Shown: positions 11,102 to 23,570, numbered from the stretch's first letter. The stretch: DNA of 64,000 nucleotides from Gymnorhina tibicen (GCA_013399875.1 VXAZ01007544.1:1197091-1261090), one strand, 5' to 3'. Made by a program: numbers and translations. Notes: generated by a model from the letters alone, not told the origin.

Positions 11102-13962
11102 TTGTCATACTTCTGTAGAAAACTTTTCATACTTTGGAAATACAGATTGATTTAAGTTGTTCTACACTTCATGTTTGACTTTTAGGCATTAGAATAATCT
11201 TGTAATCTTCTTAAGCTTATTTCTAAGAAGTAGGTAATTCTTACTCTGAAGTCAGTCTGAAAAGGAAAAGTAACAATTGCAAGCATATTCAGTCTCTTTT
11301 TTGCCATTAGAAAAAGAAAAAAGGAAGAAACCATTGAAAACCCCAAAGTCAGGAAGGAGGACTACGAAATGAGAGGTGAGATAGAATGAACCTCTCAGGG
11401 ATGTTGTCCTTGCATCCAAGAAGTCCAAGGTCTACATTTGACTGGAAGGTTATTAGATTTAGACCTCTCCTATAATTTGAGCAGATTTTTACACTGGACA
11501 GGTAATACAGTGATTTCATTTACTTTTGTTAATAAGGAGTAATATTGTAGTTATGATCATAGTTCAAAAAATATCTCAGAGGGAGATGGATTTGATGGGT
11601 GCAACAATAAAGCATCATGATGTCTAGTTTGTAAGATGTCAAAGTGAGCTTTATAGAAAGTAAGCAGTATGACAGAGAATCAATAAAAAAAAATTACTGG
11701 TGCTTAGCAAGAGCTAAACAGCAGCATTCCACTTTTGCCTTCCAAATGGCCATCAGGTCACCTTGAGCAAGGCATCCTCCAGGGCTGGGCTTTTTAAACT
11801 GCCTAGGAATAGTACTCTAGTCTCCTACACCTATGACAAAGATGACTATTTCAAAAGAAGTCATCATCCCTTTCAGAAATCCAAAAGAGGGCACCGGAGT
11901 TTCAAAACTTTTCAGAATATAGCAATTCTTCAGCATCTAAATTGCTCAACTATTTTAAATAGGTGTTGCACATTTGTATCTAAGATCTTCTCCATATATA
12001 TTTATTCTTCCTGAAAATTGACAATCTGATAAAGTCAAGCAGATGTTTTTTGAACATATACCCATTCAGCACAGAACATATTTAACCTGCAGACTTTCTG
12101 CTGAGAATCTACTGATAGGAAAAGTGACAAGGTCAAATTCCTAGACTTGGAAAAAAATCATTATAGTGTTACAGTCCAAATGTCCCATTCTGAAACCTGG
12201 AAAGCTTAATTATACCAATATTAAAAAGGAACACACTGTTCTTTCTCATTCATGAGCAACACACAGGTATGAAAAACTGTACTGCAGAAGTGAGAATGAG
12301 TATAGAGCACAAGCATAGCAATTTCGGAAGCCAGAACAACTGATAATATAAAAAAATCCACAGTTTGTGGTATATTGTCAATAAGCTTTCTTTTTTCTTT
12401 TGCTACAGCAGTGTTTGTCGAGATAGCTGGCCCTACCAGTTTCCAACTTTGTTAAACCCCAAACAGTATTTATTGTTAGAATTGGAGACATCCAGTAGAG
12501 CTCATGGTTTTGATGACATCTGTTCAGAGCTGAATATAATTGAATATGGTTATTAATGAGCAGTATGATGGAAGAGTGAGTATAGTTACTGAAATTTAAG
12601 AGCAAGACAGGGCTAGAATTTAAAATTATCTAAGCAAACAGGAATAATGGCCTGGGAAAAATATGGTGAAATTAATCACTGACAAGGATATATTTTAGTT
12701 AGGCAATGTAAAATGGGAAGACCTGGCTAGGAAGCAGAAGTAGGAAAAGGCTGAGAGCTATTATGCTTTAGACTCTACACTGCAGCAACAGATTATTGTG
12801 GTGGAAAAATAAAGGTCACACTGGGATGAATGAATTGGTGTGTCACCTGCAAGACACCTAAAATAAAGTGTGTACTCTTCCCTCTTTTTCTCTCCCTTTC
12901 TTTCCCATCCTCATCCTCCCCATCCTCTCCCCCCTGAAAGAGTTATTTCTGTTCATCTCATTCACTATTTTGTATTGGACTCCCAATTGAAGTATCTTTT
13001 GAGTACTTGAAAATTGATCTTTACAGGTGCTGGTTTAACCTACTTCTCAGCTGTTGTAGCCTGAAGTTTCCTAATGAATCTCTGAGACACACTCATACAG
13101 ATTAGACATTAGCATTACACAGCTAACAGTTTGGAACAGAATTTAATAAGAAGAGGGAGCAGACTCTAAAGTAATGGTCAGGACAATCTGACCAGCTGCT
13201 GGCTTGCACCCAGATGAACTCTTCTATAACCATTCTCTCTAGTCATTCAGGCTTGTACCTCTCTTTCCTTATCTTTGGCCCTTCCACTAAAAATCCCATA
13301 ATAGGTTTCGCACAACTCCACATGCCCTCTCAAATATCCCATAATAAGAGGATGCTTTCCCATAAGATCCATGAACATCTTGTTTTGCTTGCCTTATCAG
13401 CTACAAAGTTAGGGTTGAATGTCATCAGGCCTATCTGTGAATGAATGTGCTCCTCAAAAGCCCAGAAATCAGCAACACAAAACATTTCATCTTTCTTATT
13501 ATCTGTTATCTCCACCCATTAGGATTTTTCTTTGTCTTTTTTTTTTTGTTGACTCGTTGCTAAGCAGAAATCCTTACAAACTTGATATCCTCAGGTTACT
13601 ACAGTTGTTTCCTATTCCCTGGTAAGGATGTGATTCAGATTTTATTGATGTAGACAGATCCTCCTTGATTAGATGGGACTCTGACTCATTTCTGCAGTAA
13701 CTATCTGTCAAGTTCCCATTTAGTTACAATCTTTGAAGTTGACCAAAATTTGATAAGGCTGAGCATACTGATCTAATTGCACTTTCTTTGAGCAAAGGAT
13801 GGAATAGATGACTTCCTGAGCAACCTTTCTACTAAATTAGTGCATGATTAAATTTATTTGTTTTACAGTCTAGACATCTGTTATTTCTGCTGAGGAATGA
13901 CTGCATTTTTACTGACTCATGAATACTGCAATGAGGTCCTCCCTCCAAAATAACAGGTGCTT
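11102..13962. other. Unassigned DNA with a polypyrimidine tract
   Basis: No gene recognised. Short frames (11763-12014, 12365-12556, 13214-13444, 13419-13625) lack domain similarity. A C/T-rich tract lies at 12889-12937, with no 3' splice context or exon-like frame after it. Confidence 0.5.
12889..12937. repeat. Polypyrimidine (CT-rich) tract
   Basis: Nearly 50 bp of almost pure C and T, seen directly. It is low-complexity DNA that could form triplex structure. No exon follows. Confidence 0.7.
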
Positions 13963-14084
13963 TCCTTCCTCCCTTCCTAACTGCCTGCCTTCATGNNNNN
14001 NNNNNNNNNNNNNNNNNNNTTCCTTCCTTCCTTCCTTCCTTCCTTCCTTCCTTCCTTCCTTCCTTCCTTTTTCTTTTCTTTTTC
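13963..14084. repeat. (TTCC)n microsatellite interrupted by a gap
   Basis: TTCC units are visible on both sides of a run of Ns: degenerate before it (13963-13995) and perfect after it (14020-14068), followed by a T-rich tail with C interruptions to about 14084. The true array length is unknown because of the gap. Confidence 0.9.
13996..14019. other. Assembly gap, 24 Ns
   Basis: Twenty-four undetermined bases inside the tetranucleotide repeat. The number of Ns need not equal the true missing length. Confidence 0.99.
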
Positions 14085-14884
14085 ATGTAGCACAAATAAT
14101 ATCGAATAAAGTCTCTTCAGTGTTTTTGTCTGCTATAATGTCCATTTCAATCTGTTATGCATTGCTATTGCATATATCCTAACCACACAAACACATTCTG
14201 CATTCCAGTAAATTTTCAGTCTATCTGATATATTCCAGAGCTGGATTTTCCTTAAGTAGGTGGAAATGTTTATGCATGTGCAGGCACAGAGAGCTGGTAA
14301 CAACCTCATGGAGGATTGAATATTGTCTGCTTGCATCATATAATCCCTGCCAGCAGACTCAATTTGCCTGTGTGCTGCATTTGATGACATAGCCATGCTG
14401 TGTCTAAGCCCAGAGCTAATATGGTTTTTTTATATAGAACTCTATCAGGTAAATATATCAAATGACTAATTTAGTACTGCTTTACTAGTGTGACTCAGCA
14501 TTTACCAGGCAAGATATTCCCATTAAAGCCTTTACACATTGTTTTATTTGTATGTATATATATACACATATGACACAGTACCAGTGAACTTGTCTATGCT
14601 TTTAAAAAGATGGATCCCTTGTTTGTTTTTTAGTAAAGGAAAGACCCCTTTCCCAATAAGTAGTGAAACACCAACACTCTCTTTTGGAGGTTAAAAGAGT
14701 TTAGCCATATGAATTTCACAATCAGGAAAAAAAAGGTGACTAGTTTTTTTTGTGTATCTGTACAGATGTAATTATGACTGTGTGCTCAGTACTGGCTGTC
14801 TTCATCTCCATTGCATATAGCAATGTTAGCAGTCTGAATAATGACTGATAAATGTACACAACTGTTTTCACCTAATGTTCATGC
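14085..14884. other. Unassigned AT-rich DNA
   Basis: About 800 bp with no recognised gene or repeat family. It has a short TATATATA tract near 14555-14565. The 87-codon minus-strand frame at 14133-14396 has no recognisable similarity. Confidence 0.5.
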
Positions 14885-15540
14885 TGGAAAGCAGCATTGC
14901 AAAAATAAAAAGACCTGGGAGTCCTAGCAGATAAAAGGATGACCATGAGCCAGCAATGTGTTATTGCAGCCATGAAGGCCATCAGCATCCTGGGCTGCAT
15001 TAGGCAGGGGGTTGCCAGCAGTCCAAGGGAAGTGATTCTTCCCCTCTACTCAGCTCTGGTGAGATACATGTGGAGTACTGTGTTCAGTTCTTGGTCTTCC
15101 AGTACAGTAGTGACAAAAACATCCTGGAGTATGTCCAGCAAAATGCCATGAAGATGACCAAGGTATTGAAGCATCTGACATGAGAGGCTGATAGAGCTGG
15201 GATTGTTTAGCTGGGAGAAGAGAAGGCTCAATGTGCATAAATACCTAAGGAGGAAGATAAGAAGATGGAGCCAGGCTCTCAGTAGTATCCAGTGATGGGA
15301 CAAATGGCAGTGGACAGAAACTGGAATACATAGAATTCTATTTAAACACAAGAAAATAAAATAATTTTCCTGTGGTGGTGGTCAATCACTGGAACAGGCT
15401 ACCCGGAGAGTTTTCAGTGTCTATTCTTAGGAATAATCAATGCCCATGAACAGTTTGCTGCAGCTGACCCTACTCTAAGCAGCAGGGTTTAATTAGATCT
15501 CCAGAGTCTTTTTACACCTTGACTGTTCTGTGAGTCTCAT
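14885..15540 (+). mobile_element. CR1 LINE, 3' portion, plus strand
   Basis: Sequence from GACCTGGGAGTCCTAGCAGA through GACCATGAGCCAGCAATGTG, TGGGCTGCATTAGGCAG and CTCAGCTCTGGTGAGATACA matches the CR1 ORF2 region. The copy continues through CACTGGAACAGGCTACCCGG to a 3' end resembling TGACTGTTCTGTGAGTCTCA. It is more diverged than the copy at 10.3 kb, and frames are broken. The minus-strand frames at 15046-15351 and 15050-15238 are antisense to it. Confidence 0.93.
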
Positions 15541-16439
15541 CTACAAACACATGCACAAGCATGCACTTTTTACATATTCATATAAATAATCAAATATTAT
15601 AATACTGATCTCTCAGTGTGACTATAATGTAGCTAACCACTTTAGACATTTATTTTATACTATTTTTATATGAAGTGCATGTAGTATTTGTCTACACAGT
15701 GTTCTGACAAACAGGCATACACCAGGACAGCATTTCTCAGGACTAAGAGCTTCCAGTACTTTCAAGTAAACAAAACTCATTGTCTGCTTTCAGGGCAGAT
15801 AGAGGGCACTACTGGTGTCCTAGATTTACCTTACAGCTTTCAAATCTCCACAAAAACACACAGGTAGTATAGTCCATTGAAAAAAAGTCAAGTGGCAAAT
15901 TCATTCTTTTGTAGCGAAATAATTAAATCAGTTATCTTTGTTCAGTCTTAGAAGTAGTCCCTAACACCAATCAGAGAGAGCAGCAAACATAAGTAAACAC
16001 CAGTCTCTCTCTCCTGAACTGTTCTTTATTTCACTTAAAGACTAGGGAAAATGGAATAAATCAGAGCCTGATGTTCAGCTCCTGACATTCTGCTAGAATT
16101 TTCCTCTGCCTTCTAAGCCAGAAACTCTTTTATTTCTGTTAGGCAAGATATTGCCACAACAGAGTAGGAATTTACTATACATATTTCTTAATCTTGCAGG
16201 AAAGAGTAAATATTCTGTTGTACTCAGAATGTAAGGTCATTTATCCAAATTTCTCTTCCCTTGTCTACATCATATTAAAGACATGTGAGCAGATGAAAGA
16301 TTTTATTTTTCTTTTTTGCCATCTTCTCTTCCCACATGGTTTTTCCTTCAAAAAATTCCCATTACACATTGAAACAAAAAGATAAATTGCTATAATTAAG
16401 CAGCTCCTCTGCAGATTCTTCTTTCTTCTTTAATACATA

Positions 16440-16459
16440 GTGAAAGTGAAAGTGAAAGG
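16440..16459 (+). promoter_or_regulatory. Tandem IRF/ISRE-like motif
   Basis: Three consecutive GTGAAA units give GAAAGTGAAAGTGAAAG. Interferon regulatory factors bind GAAANNGAAA, and repeated AAGTGA hexamers are known from work on the interferon-beta promoter to mimic its virus-responsive element. The match is exact over three units. No promoter or gene was recognised nearby, so function is unproven and it may be a simple hexanucleotide repeat. Confidence 0.3.
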
Positions 16460-17004
16460 ATTTTCTTCAGAATAAAAATCCAAATGCTGGGATATCACAG
16501 AGGTAGCATGGCATTTTCCATGAGGAAAAATCCAGAATACATCCTTAAGCACCGTTAGTTTTGCTTTCTTTTGAACAGTCCTTTCCTTAGGGGGAAGACA
16601 TAGGTTAGTTTGATTTGCTCTATTCAGAACAGTGACAGTGCATTAAAGCCCAGTGGTTAAGAATTTCACTCAGAAAACAGAAGATGTGGTTTACCTCAGG
16701 AGTGAGATCTCAACTCTTGTTTGTCAAAATACTCTGACCTGTATACTACAGCATAAGGAACAGAAGGGGCAAGGAAAAGTGATACCTGCTGTGTCTTATT
16801 TCTCCAGCTACAACTGAATTATTACAGAATGACAACTGTAAGAGTCACAGGGTTGGTGACATGAGACAAATGACAGTGATTTCTATAGCTTAGTGAGCAA
16901 AACATTCAGCAGGGACATGACAGATCGCAGCTGTAGGTTTTTCTCCCTGTATTACTGGTATGGTGCATCTCATTGTTTATTTTCATTATTATTTTTTGAC
17001 AGAA

Positions 17005-17249
17005 TGGCAAATGACAAAGCTAATGCCTTATTCCACAAACAGTTCTGTGGAGGTCAGGATGCCAATGCATTTTATACTGCTATTGTGTTCATGTTTCGGG
17101 ATCAAAAACTGTGTGAGGAAGCTGTTTCTAAAGATCAGATGTTAAAAGTTTACCCTCTCTGTTTGTTTGCCTGCTCTTTCAAAGTCTGCTGGGTCATCCC
17201 TTCTATTCAGATTTTTGTTTCATTAAGCTCTGCATTCACTGAAAGTTAA
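17005..17249 (+). other. Exon-like open frame of unknown identity
   Basis: Inside a 118-codon open frame, a TTATTATTTTTTGACAG stretch, which looks like a pyrimidine-rich 3' splice acceptor, is followed at once by an ATG and about 50 codons of balanced composition (MANDKANALFHKQFCGGQDA at the start, later FRDQKLCEEAVSKDQM). After that the translation becomes hydrophobic and chance-like. I do not recognise the protein, and no good GT splice donor was found after the balanced part. It could be a decayed exon, a terminal exon or chance. Confidence 0.15.
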
Positions 17250-17337
17250 ATCAAGATGGGTTTGTTTCTTGTCTGTTTGTTAAAGTACAGAATTGTTCCT
17301 TTAAATACATTTTGAAACTGCTGCATATATGCCCATC

Positions 17338-17976
17338 CAGTGTTTCACAGAACTGTTGAGGTTGGAGTGGACTTGAGGAGACCTTCTAGTCCAACCCCTT
17401 ACTCCAACAGGATCACTTAGAGCAGGAACAGGTCACCCAGGACTGTCCAGTGGGCTTTGAATATCCCCAAGGATAGAGACTCCACAACCTCCATGGACAA
17501 CTTTTTCCAGTGCTCAGTCACTCCCAAAGGAGAAAGAAAAGTTACTGTGACTGGGTGAAATGTCATGTTCCTTTAATTTGTGCCTATTGTGTCTGGTCCT
17601 GTCTGGGTACCACTGAGAAGAGCCTGGCTTCTGCATCTTCTTTGTCTCCTGCTGGTTATTTTCTTTAGCCTTCTCTCATTCAGGTTAGACTACCACAGTT
17701 CTCTCAGTCTTTTCTTATAGGAGAGATGCTCTCATACCTTGGTGACTTTTATGGCCCTGCACTGTAATCACTCCAGTAAGAATATCTTACTTGTACTGGG
17801 GAGCCAAGAACTGGACCCAGAACTCACCAGTGCTGAGCAAAGTGCAAGTACCACCTTCCTCAAACCGCTGGCAGCACTCCACCTTCCTAGGGCTTGAGGT
17901 GGGGCTGACCAGCCTGTAGTTCCCCAGATCTTCCTTCTTGCCCTTCTCCAAGATAAAAGCCACAATTGCTTTCTTA
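17338..17976 (-). mobile_element. CR1 LINE, 3' portion, minus strand
   Basis: The left edge, TTTCACAGAACTGTTGAGGT, and the following GACCTTCTAGTCCAACCCC are the reverse of the CR1 3' UTR. Further right are the characteristic GACTCCACAACCTCC, TTGTACTGGGGAGCCAAGAA and CTGACCAGCCTGTAGTTCCC stretches. Between the last two, part of the consensus appears to be missing, so the copy has an internal deletion. It is 5'-truncated and inactive. The minus-strand frames at 17768-17984 fall within it. Confidence 0.93.
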
Positions 17977-19594
17977 TATAACATAATATCTTGTATTATT
18001 TTCTCTATACTACAATTCAGTGGTAGAAATACAGACAGAAAAGAGCATTATAAAAATAAATTTGTCTGTTTATGTGAACTCCTGACCTTTCTATTTGCCT
18101 GAGGAGCCAGAACCTGTCACTTTGCATCAGTGATTATGTCTATACTACTATTTTAACAGTGCCTGGGAGTGTGCACAGGCACTGGAAAATCCTTGTTATA
18201 TCATTAATTCTTCAGGATGGATATGGTGCTGTATAAGCCACTTTATACTCTCCCAAACATTGCCCAGGCAGAATTCAAGAGGAAAAAAACAGTGTATGAT
18301 CATTCCCATTACTTGGTTTACATACAGCTCAACCTCTTTTAGGGGCAAAAGGATTAAATAACAGACAATGTATGTTTAATGACACAGAATCATCTATTCA
18401 CCTTTAATTTACTAATTGAGATATAGCCAATGCTTTTTTATTTTCTTTTTCCTAATAAGTTTTTTAGAAACAAAATCCTAAAAGTCATTGTGAAAGGATA
18501 AAAACAGAGTTTCACCCCCATTTTACTCTTTTCAATACACAAATATGTTGCAGGACTGGCTAAAGTTTGGCATAATACAAAAATCTTGTTAGCACTTGCA
18601 AGGTCAGAGATTTTGCAACTACTGACTAACTACTGACTGACTAACTAGTCAGTCTAACTACTGACATACAATAAACTGCAAATGACTGATGGTTTTTGCA
18701 TATGCTTTACATGTAATTTTCTTTTCTTTAGGCCACAGAGTTAAAAACATACCAGATCAAAGAATAGGTATGAAATTCAAATTGTAAACCTAAATAATCA
18801 CTGTGACATTTTTACATTCTTCTATACGCCTAGAGTGTTTTTTGTGTAAAAGACTTGATACTAAGTATATCTTTGAATATTATGGAGATCAACTAACAAT
18901 ATAGGGAACGTTTATCTACAGCAACAGAGAAACTTTGCCCGTGGTGTTTATCAACACGTAAACTCTTCAGGAAGGGAATGTGAAGTCTCTGAGTTTTGAA
19001 AAGACGTGAATATACTAAAAAGATGCTGCAGATCAATAGCAAGTTCATCAACTTGCTTCGGAACCTTTTCTTATGTCTCAATGCTTAGCAGTAATTCTTC
19101 TTAACCTCTTGGAATGGATGAGAATGGAAAGGTAATTGCTCCTAGCAACAAAAAGAAAGAAATTCTGATCTAAACTTCTGTTTTCATCTAGGTCTGCCTT
19201 AGCCATACAAATTTCTTCATTCCATAAGGAAATTACTGGTTTTGCAAGTTTTTCCTTTTCAAATTTCTCTTTAGTATGTCAGAGAGAAGTTATAAGATTG
19301 TGTAGGGCTCCAGTGAATCCATGTTTCAGACTTTTTCTGACATTGCAGTCACAACAATACTCCCTAGAGTTGCAAAGCAACACAAACTACTGGTTTCCAT
19401 CAGAGATGGAAAGCATTCAATAGCTTTATTTGCCAAATACAGCACATGCTCTTGCATAGGTCAAAGGGAAAATCATAGAGATAAAGATTTGAGTTTGGTT
19501 TTCTCCCCTCTGTCTTTTTTTTTTTACATACTTTATATATATATATAAGAATGCTTAAATTACTGGTGAATCTAGAAGAATAAGATTACAGAGG
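17977..19594. other. Unassigned AT-rich DNA
   Basis: No gene recognised. It contains the ACTGACTA-type repeat cluster at 18619-18665 and a T tract followed by TATATA at about 19519-19548. Confidence 0.5.
18619..18665. repeat. ACTGACTA tandem cluster with internal inverted repeat
   Basis: Several copies of ACTGACTA/ACTAACTA follow one another. Inside, GACTGACTA and TAGTCAGTC (18635-18654) are perfect 9-bp inverted arms around AC. Seen directly. Confidence 0.75.
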
Positions 19595-20210
19595 TGTGGG
19601 GTATTGTGGCAGGACTTGTCTACCCCGTCTCTACCACAGATGGCTGGTGCATATGCAAGAGATAACTCAGCCGGTCACAGGCCCAGCATGGGCTATCTCT
19701 AGCACCAAAAGGACTCAGACACTCAGCTAAGAATCAACATCTTAGTCTGGAAAGCAAATGTGGGAAGAGGTGAAAGAAATATTCTTGACCAAAAGACACG
19801 GTTCTTATGTCTATAAAAGCCCACACAATTATCACAGAGGCAGAAGTCTCTTACATACTCCACGGAAAGGTGTGAGAAGATTTCTTCCTGGATCCGGGTC
19901 CCTTTCCCTGGGAATTGAGGGAAAGGATTTCGATGTGTACCCCATCAAAGAATTGGATGATAAGAAATACTGAATCCTAAGCTATACTATTTCTTAGCTA
20001 GCTGTAAATTTAATGGTACATTTAACTCTGCATGTAATACTAGCATGCCTCTTTTTTTTATCTTTTCCCTGTGTAGTAGTAGTCTGTCTTAAGTCTTATG
20101 TCTGTTAGTTTGGTGTCTACAAATAAATAATTCATTTTATAACAGACCGAATCAAACATTATTAAAGAACTTGCGAATGGTAGTGGATCTTTGGGGTGCT
20201 GGCCACCTCA
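19595..20210 (+). mobile_element. Retroviral-type LTR, plus strand
   Basis: The segment begins with TGTGGGGTATTGTGG and carries a TATA box CTATAAAAG (19811-19819) and a poly(A) signal AATAAATAA (20122-20130) about 310 bp later, followed by about 80 bp that could be U5. This is the U3-R-U5 order of an LTR about 0.6 kb long. An alternative start is TGTGGCAGG at 19605. The end near GGCCACCTCA is a guess and no target duplication was found. No retroviral genes are attached. The frame at 19758-19973 spans the TATA region and is not a gene. Family not assigned. Confidence 0.5.
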
Positions 20211-23200
20211 ATAATGTGACTGCCTGCTGCCAGAGCCCTGGGCAACAGACAAGAGCTGATTTAAACCCACATCAACCATTCATAACAGCTATATAATATC
20301 CATCTGACAGAAAAGGCAAAAACACTTGGCCAGAGGCAGCAGTTCTCTTGTCTTGAAGTGATTTGGCTCTGTAGAGATTGCATCTATACAAATAAACGCT
20401 CCTACACTTCAAAATATCATGGCATCAGGCAAGCCAGCAACTGGCAATTGTTCCTGGCTCACAGTAACCTTCAAGGCGTTCTAGGGTCTGCAGGTGAAAA
20501 TAATAGTTGTCGTCAGCTAAAAAAAACCCCAAAAAAACCAACAAAACCACCTCAAAAGTACAAACAATTTATCAGTATGGACAATTCACTTCGGAATCTG
20601 GGAAACCCTAAGTTTAAAAACTAAGTCTGTGGTGTAAAAGCAGCTTTTGTTACTATAGTATATTAGAAAATGGTCAGAGGGAATGCTGGAAATTGTCAGG
20701 CCATTCTTACTTACCAGATCATGGGAATCATAGAGAAGCACTTGAGTAACTTGTCCTTTTGAGAAGAAGCTTCCTCTATAGTTTCCTTTATGGTAAACAA
20801 AAATATGGTTCTAATGAGAAAGAAATCGGAGTCTTCTGAATTCCTTAATAGATGGCATAGGGCTCTACTGAGTATCAAGTCCAAGCACATACCTAAACTT
20901 CCCATCCACTGTTTTGCTAGGACCCTACAGACTGATGTAGTAATTACCCGAGGAACAAGCATTTCATTTCAGGAGACAAGGACCAGTTCCCAAAACAATT
21001 TCACTAAGGTCCTGTATCAAACTGAACTATACATGATAGCTTTGTCTCAAATTCCATCTAGATGAGCAAATCAGTTTATATGTTTCCCTTTCCTATTAAA
21101 GTGATGAAATCAAAAATAGAGTTTCTTTTTTATGTTTTTTACCAATAATAGCCTTTTGATGACACTTGTCATCCTGCAGTGAAGTGTAAACACAATAAAT
21201 TTAACTGCAGCATGAAGATAATCTAAACAAAAAGAACAATACTCTCTTCTTCCATATCATCAGAAACTGTACTGCTGCATGAGACAGGAATGCAATAACA
21301 TCCCATACAATATTAAATATATGTATTTTAATATAGCTCAGAAGTTCACACAAATCACATTTTTTGGTGATATAAAGCATAAACACTTTGAGAAAATAAT
21401 CATATTACTGAGAGAAGTTGTTTTGGGAGTGAATTTTCTGAAAAAATATTTTCCTTGCCAAAACATAAAACACTAAAGAAATGCAGGGATAATGAATATT
21501 CTTTATTCTGTCCTGTGAACCTCATGATAACAATCCAGTGTTCCAATGAAAGAAAATGGATGACTTTAGAATAATAAAGCAATGCTTAATGCCATAATCT
21601 ATTAACAGTGGGAGTAGAAATCTATAAAAATGTAAAACATGGTGTAGGAAATAAGTAAGGAGAAAGATGCATATAGGTATCTTGGGGAAAAAAATCACCA
21701 ATTTCAGCTATTTGAATCTGCATATTTACATGTTTCACTGCTCCTACGTAATTTTTTATTCCTTTGTACAAGAATATCCTGGACTCTTCCTGAGCAAGCT
21801 TTCTCTCTTTCTAACAACAGGATATACAGACTCCATTGTGTATTTGTGATTCGAAAGATATTTAGAAAAATGAAATTACAATCTATTAAGCCAGACGTTC
21901 ATTTGCTGTGCAAATCCTCCTTTTTATGTGCTGGTACAAGATACTTTTTTCAGTTTCTTCAAAATCACTCTTTTGCTGCTGGTACTCTCTATATTAATTT
22001 CATTGCACCTTCTTATAAACATGTTTACCCGTAGCTTGGAAAATTGTCAAATAGGTGTTTCACTACTTTAATCTCATCAGGTGCTGAAAGAAAATCAATT
22101 CAATTTCAAAATCAAAGAGTGGTCGCTCTTGAGTGGGAGCTAACAGTATATCTGCCCACTACATATGCTCTATTCAGATGACTTTCAGCTACTTTTTATA
22201 AGCCCTGAAGGAGCAATGCAACTCTGACAGCAATAAAAATGGAACTTAACCTTTGACTGACAACCGTGAGGATAAATCAGGGATACAGTAGAGTCAGTGC
22301 AGTAAGGAAACTACAGGGACTATGAGAAATATCAGCGTGTTTCTTGATGAATTCTCCCTGAATAGGAATAATGCTGGGAACACCCCACAGCAAAATTGTT
22401 TCAATGATATGCCAACTCAAAAATGTGGTCAGCCATTCTTCCTAAGGAAGAGAAGGGGATTGCCTAGACTGCATCACTAATTCATTTCATCTTGCCACAG
22501 ACATAGAAAATCTTTCAAGTATGCTACTCCAGTAGCTGTGCACTATCCCATGAGTAACTACAAACTCAAACTAAGGAATCTTTTCAGCTCTTTCTTCCCC
22601 TGTGTTAGTAATTTGCCTTTATGTACTCTTTGCCCTACTTTACTTCTCCTAACTTTAAACTATTTTGTTAATCTTAGTAGCCACCATCATGTAATTTTGT
22701 TGATCTGCATTGAGGATATATTCTTTGTCTGAAACAGGTGCACTACAGAATTTATAATATTTTGTTGGGGTTTTTTGTTGCTTAAAAGATTTAGAGAGAC
22801 AGTTGTATTATGTTTCTGCCATTGTAGCTCACCATGTTTGCTTTGCTTTCCTAAAACTAATAAATTCAAGGGAAGAGCCGCATTTTTTTCTACATTCTGA
22901 TGTTTAATTTACATTTGATTTCTATAGTCCTTCAGCATTAAAAAGAGTGCAGTAATACAAGCAATGCTTCACCTTAGCTGTATGAATTTCTCTTTTTGGA
23001 ATTGTAATACAGGTTAGTTTCTGTTGCAGACTTGTAAAATGATTGCTTTTTGCTCTTTCATTTCAATAAGATGCTCACTACCAATGATCAGGTTTCATTC
23101 AGGTATATTACTGAGGGATCTTTTATGAGTTTTTAGGATTACAAAGAAATGATCAATTTCAAAACCACGAGATGAATGGGTAATGAAGGATGATTTCTTT

Positions 23201-23565
23201 TACTCTCACGTATTTGAGTAGAAAAATCAGTTTTGGTAGTACAATTCAGATTGAGACATTTAGCTATTCGGATGGATGTAAGCAGGCACATAAGGGTCTG
23301 GATTACCATTCCTGCCACAAAATTTGATTCAATGTTTTTAGTTATCTATGATTGTCTGAGAAGACCCACAGTATCTCACTTGGCTTCTGCATGCTGATCC
23401 AGAAGGATACAGATGTCCTGTAGTCTAGTGTCAGGCTGTCATACTTGTCAGCTATCACATAGATTTCTGATTCTCTATGGCCTCTCAGCTGACATTATAT
23501 GCCTAAATTTAGGCGAGTCAGTAGGACTTTACAGCTGGATCAAGACAAGCAGTTGACCCTAGAAT
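20211..23565. other. Unassigned AT-rich DNA
   Basis: About 3.3 kb without recognised gene or repeat family. An A/C-rich low-complexity patch (20519-20552: runs of A with CCCC, ACCAAC and AAAACC) is the only simple repeat of note. Frames of 60-91 codons on both strands show no domain. Confidence 0.5.
20519..20552. repeat. A-rich low-complexity patch
   Basis: Runs of A interspersed with CCCC and CC dinucleotides. Such patches are frequent in bird genomes. Seen directly. Confidence 0.7.
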
Positions 23566-23570
23566 ACAGG
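23566..23570. repeat. Left target-site duplication (ACAGG)
   Basis: ACAGG stands immediately before the TG start of the LTR and is repeated exactly at 24536-24540, immediately after its CA end. Confidence 0.75.

Larger units (their letters stand above)
15541..17337. other. Unassigned DNA with an IRF-like motif and one exon-like frame
   Basis: No gene can be established. The interval contains a three-unit GTGAAA repeat (16440-16459), a weakly SINE-like stretch (about 16640-16740) and a frame at 16893-17249 with an acceptor-like sequence inside it, each discussed separately. Confidence 0.5.

Noticed and set aside
12889..12937. Polypyrimidine tract as a splice acceptor
   Set aside because: No AG followed by a plausible exon frame directly downstream.
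13919..14182. Frame encoding repeated FLPS units across the gap
   Set aside because: Translation of a (TTCC)n microsatellite and Ns; not a repeat protein.
15046..15351. 101-codon minus-strand frame
   Set aside because: Antisense of the CR1 copy at 14885-15540; no independent evidence of coding.
15795..15811. Another AGAGGGCACT sequence that could be a CTCF site
   Set aside because: The 5' half of the core does not fit (CAGAT in place of CCASY); too weak.
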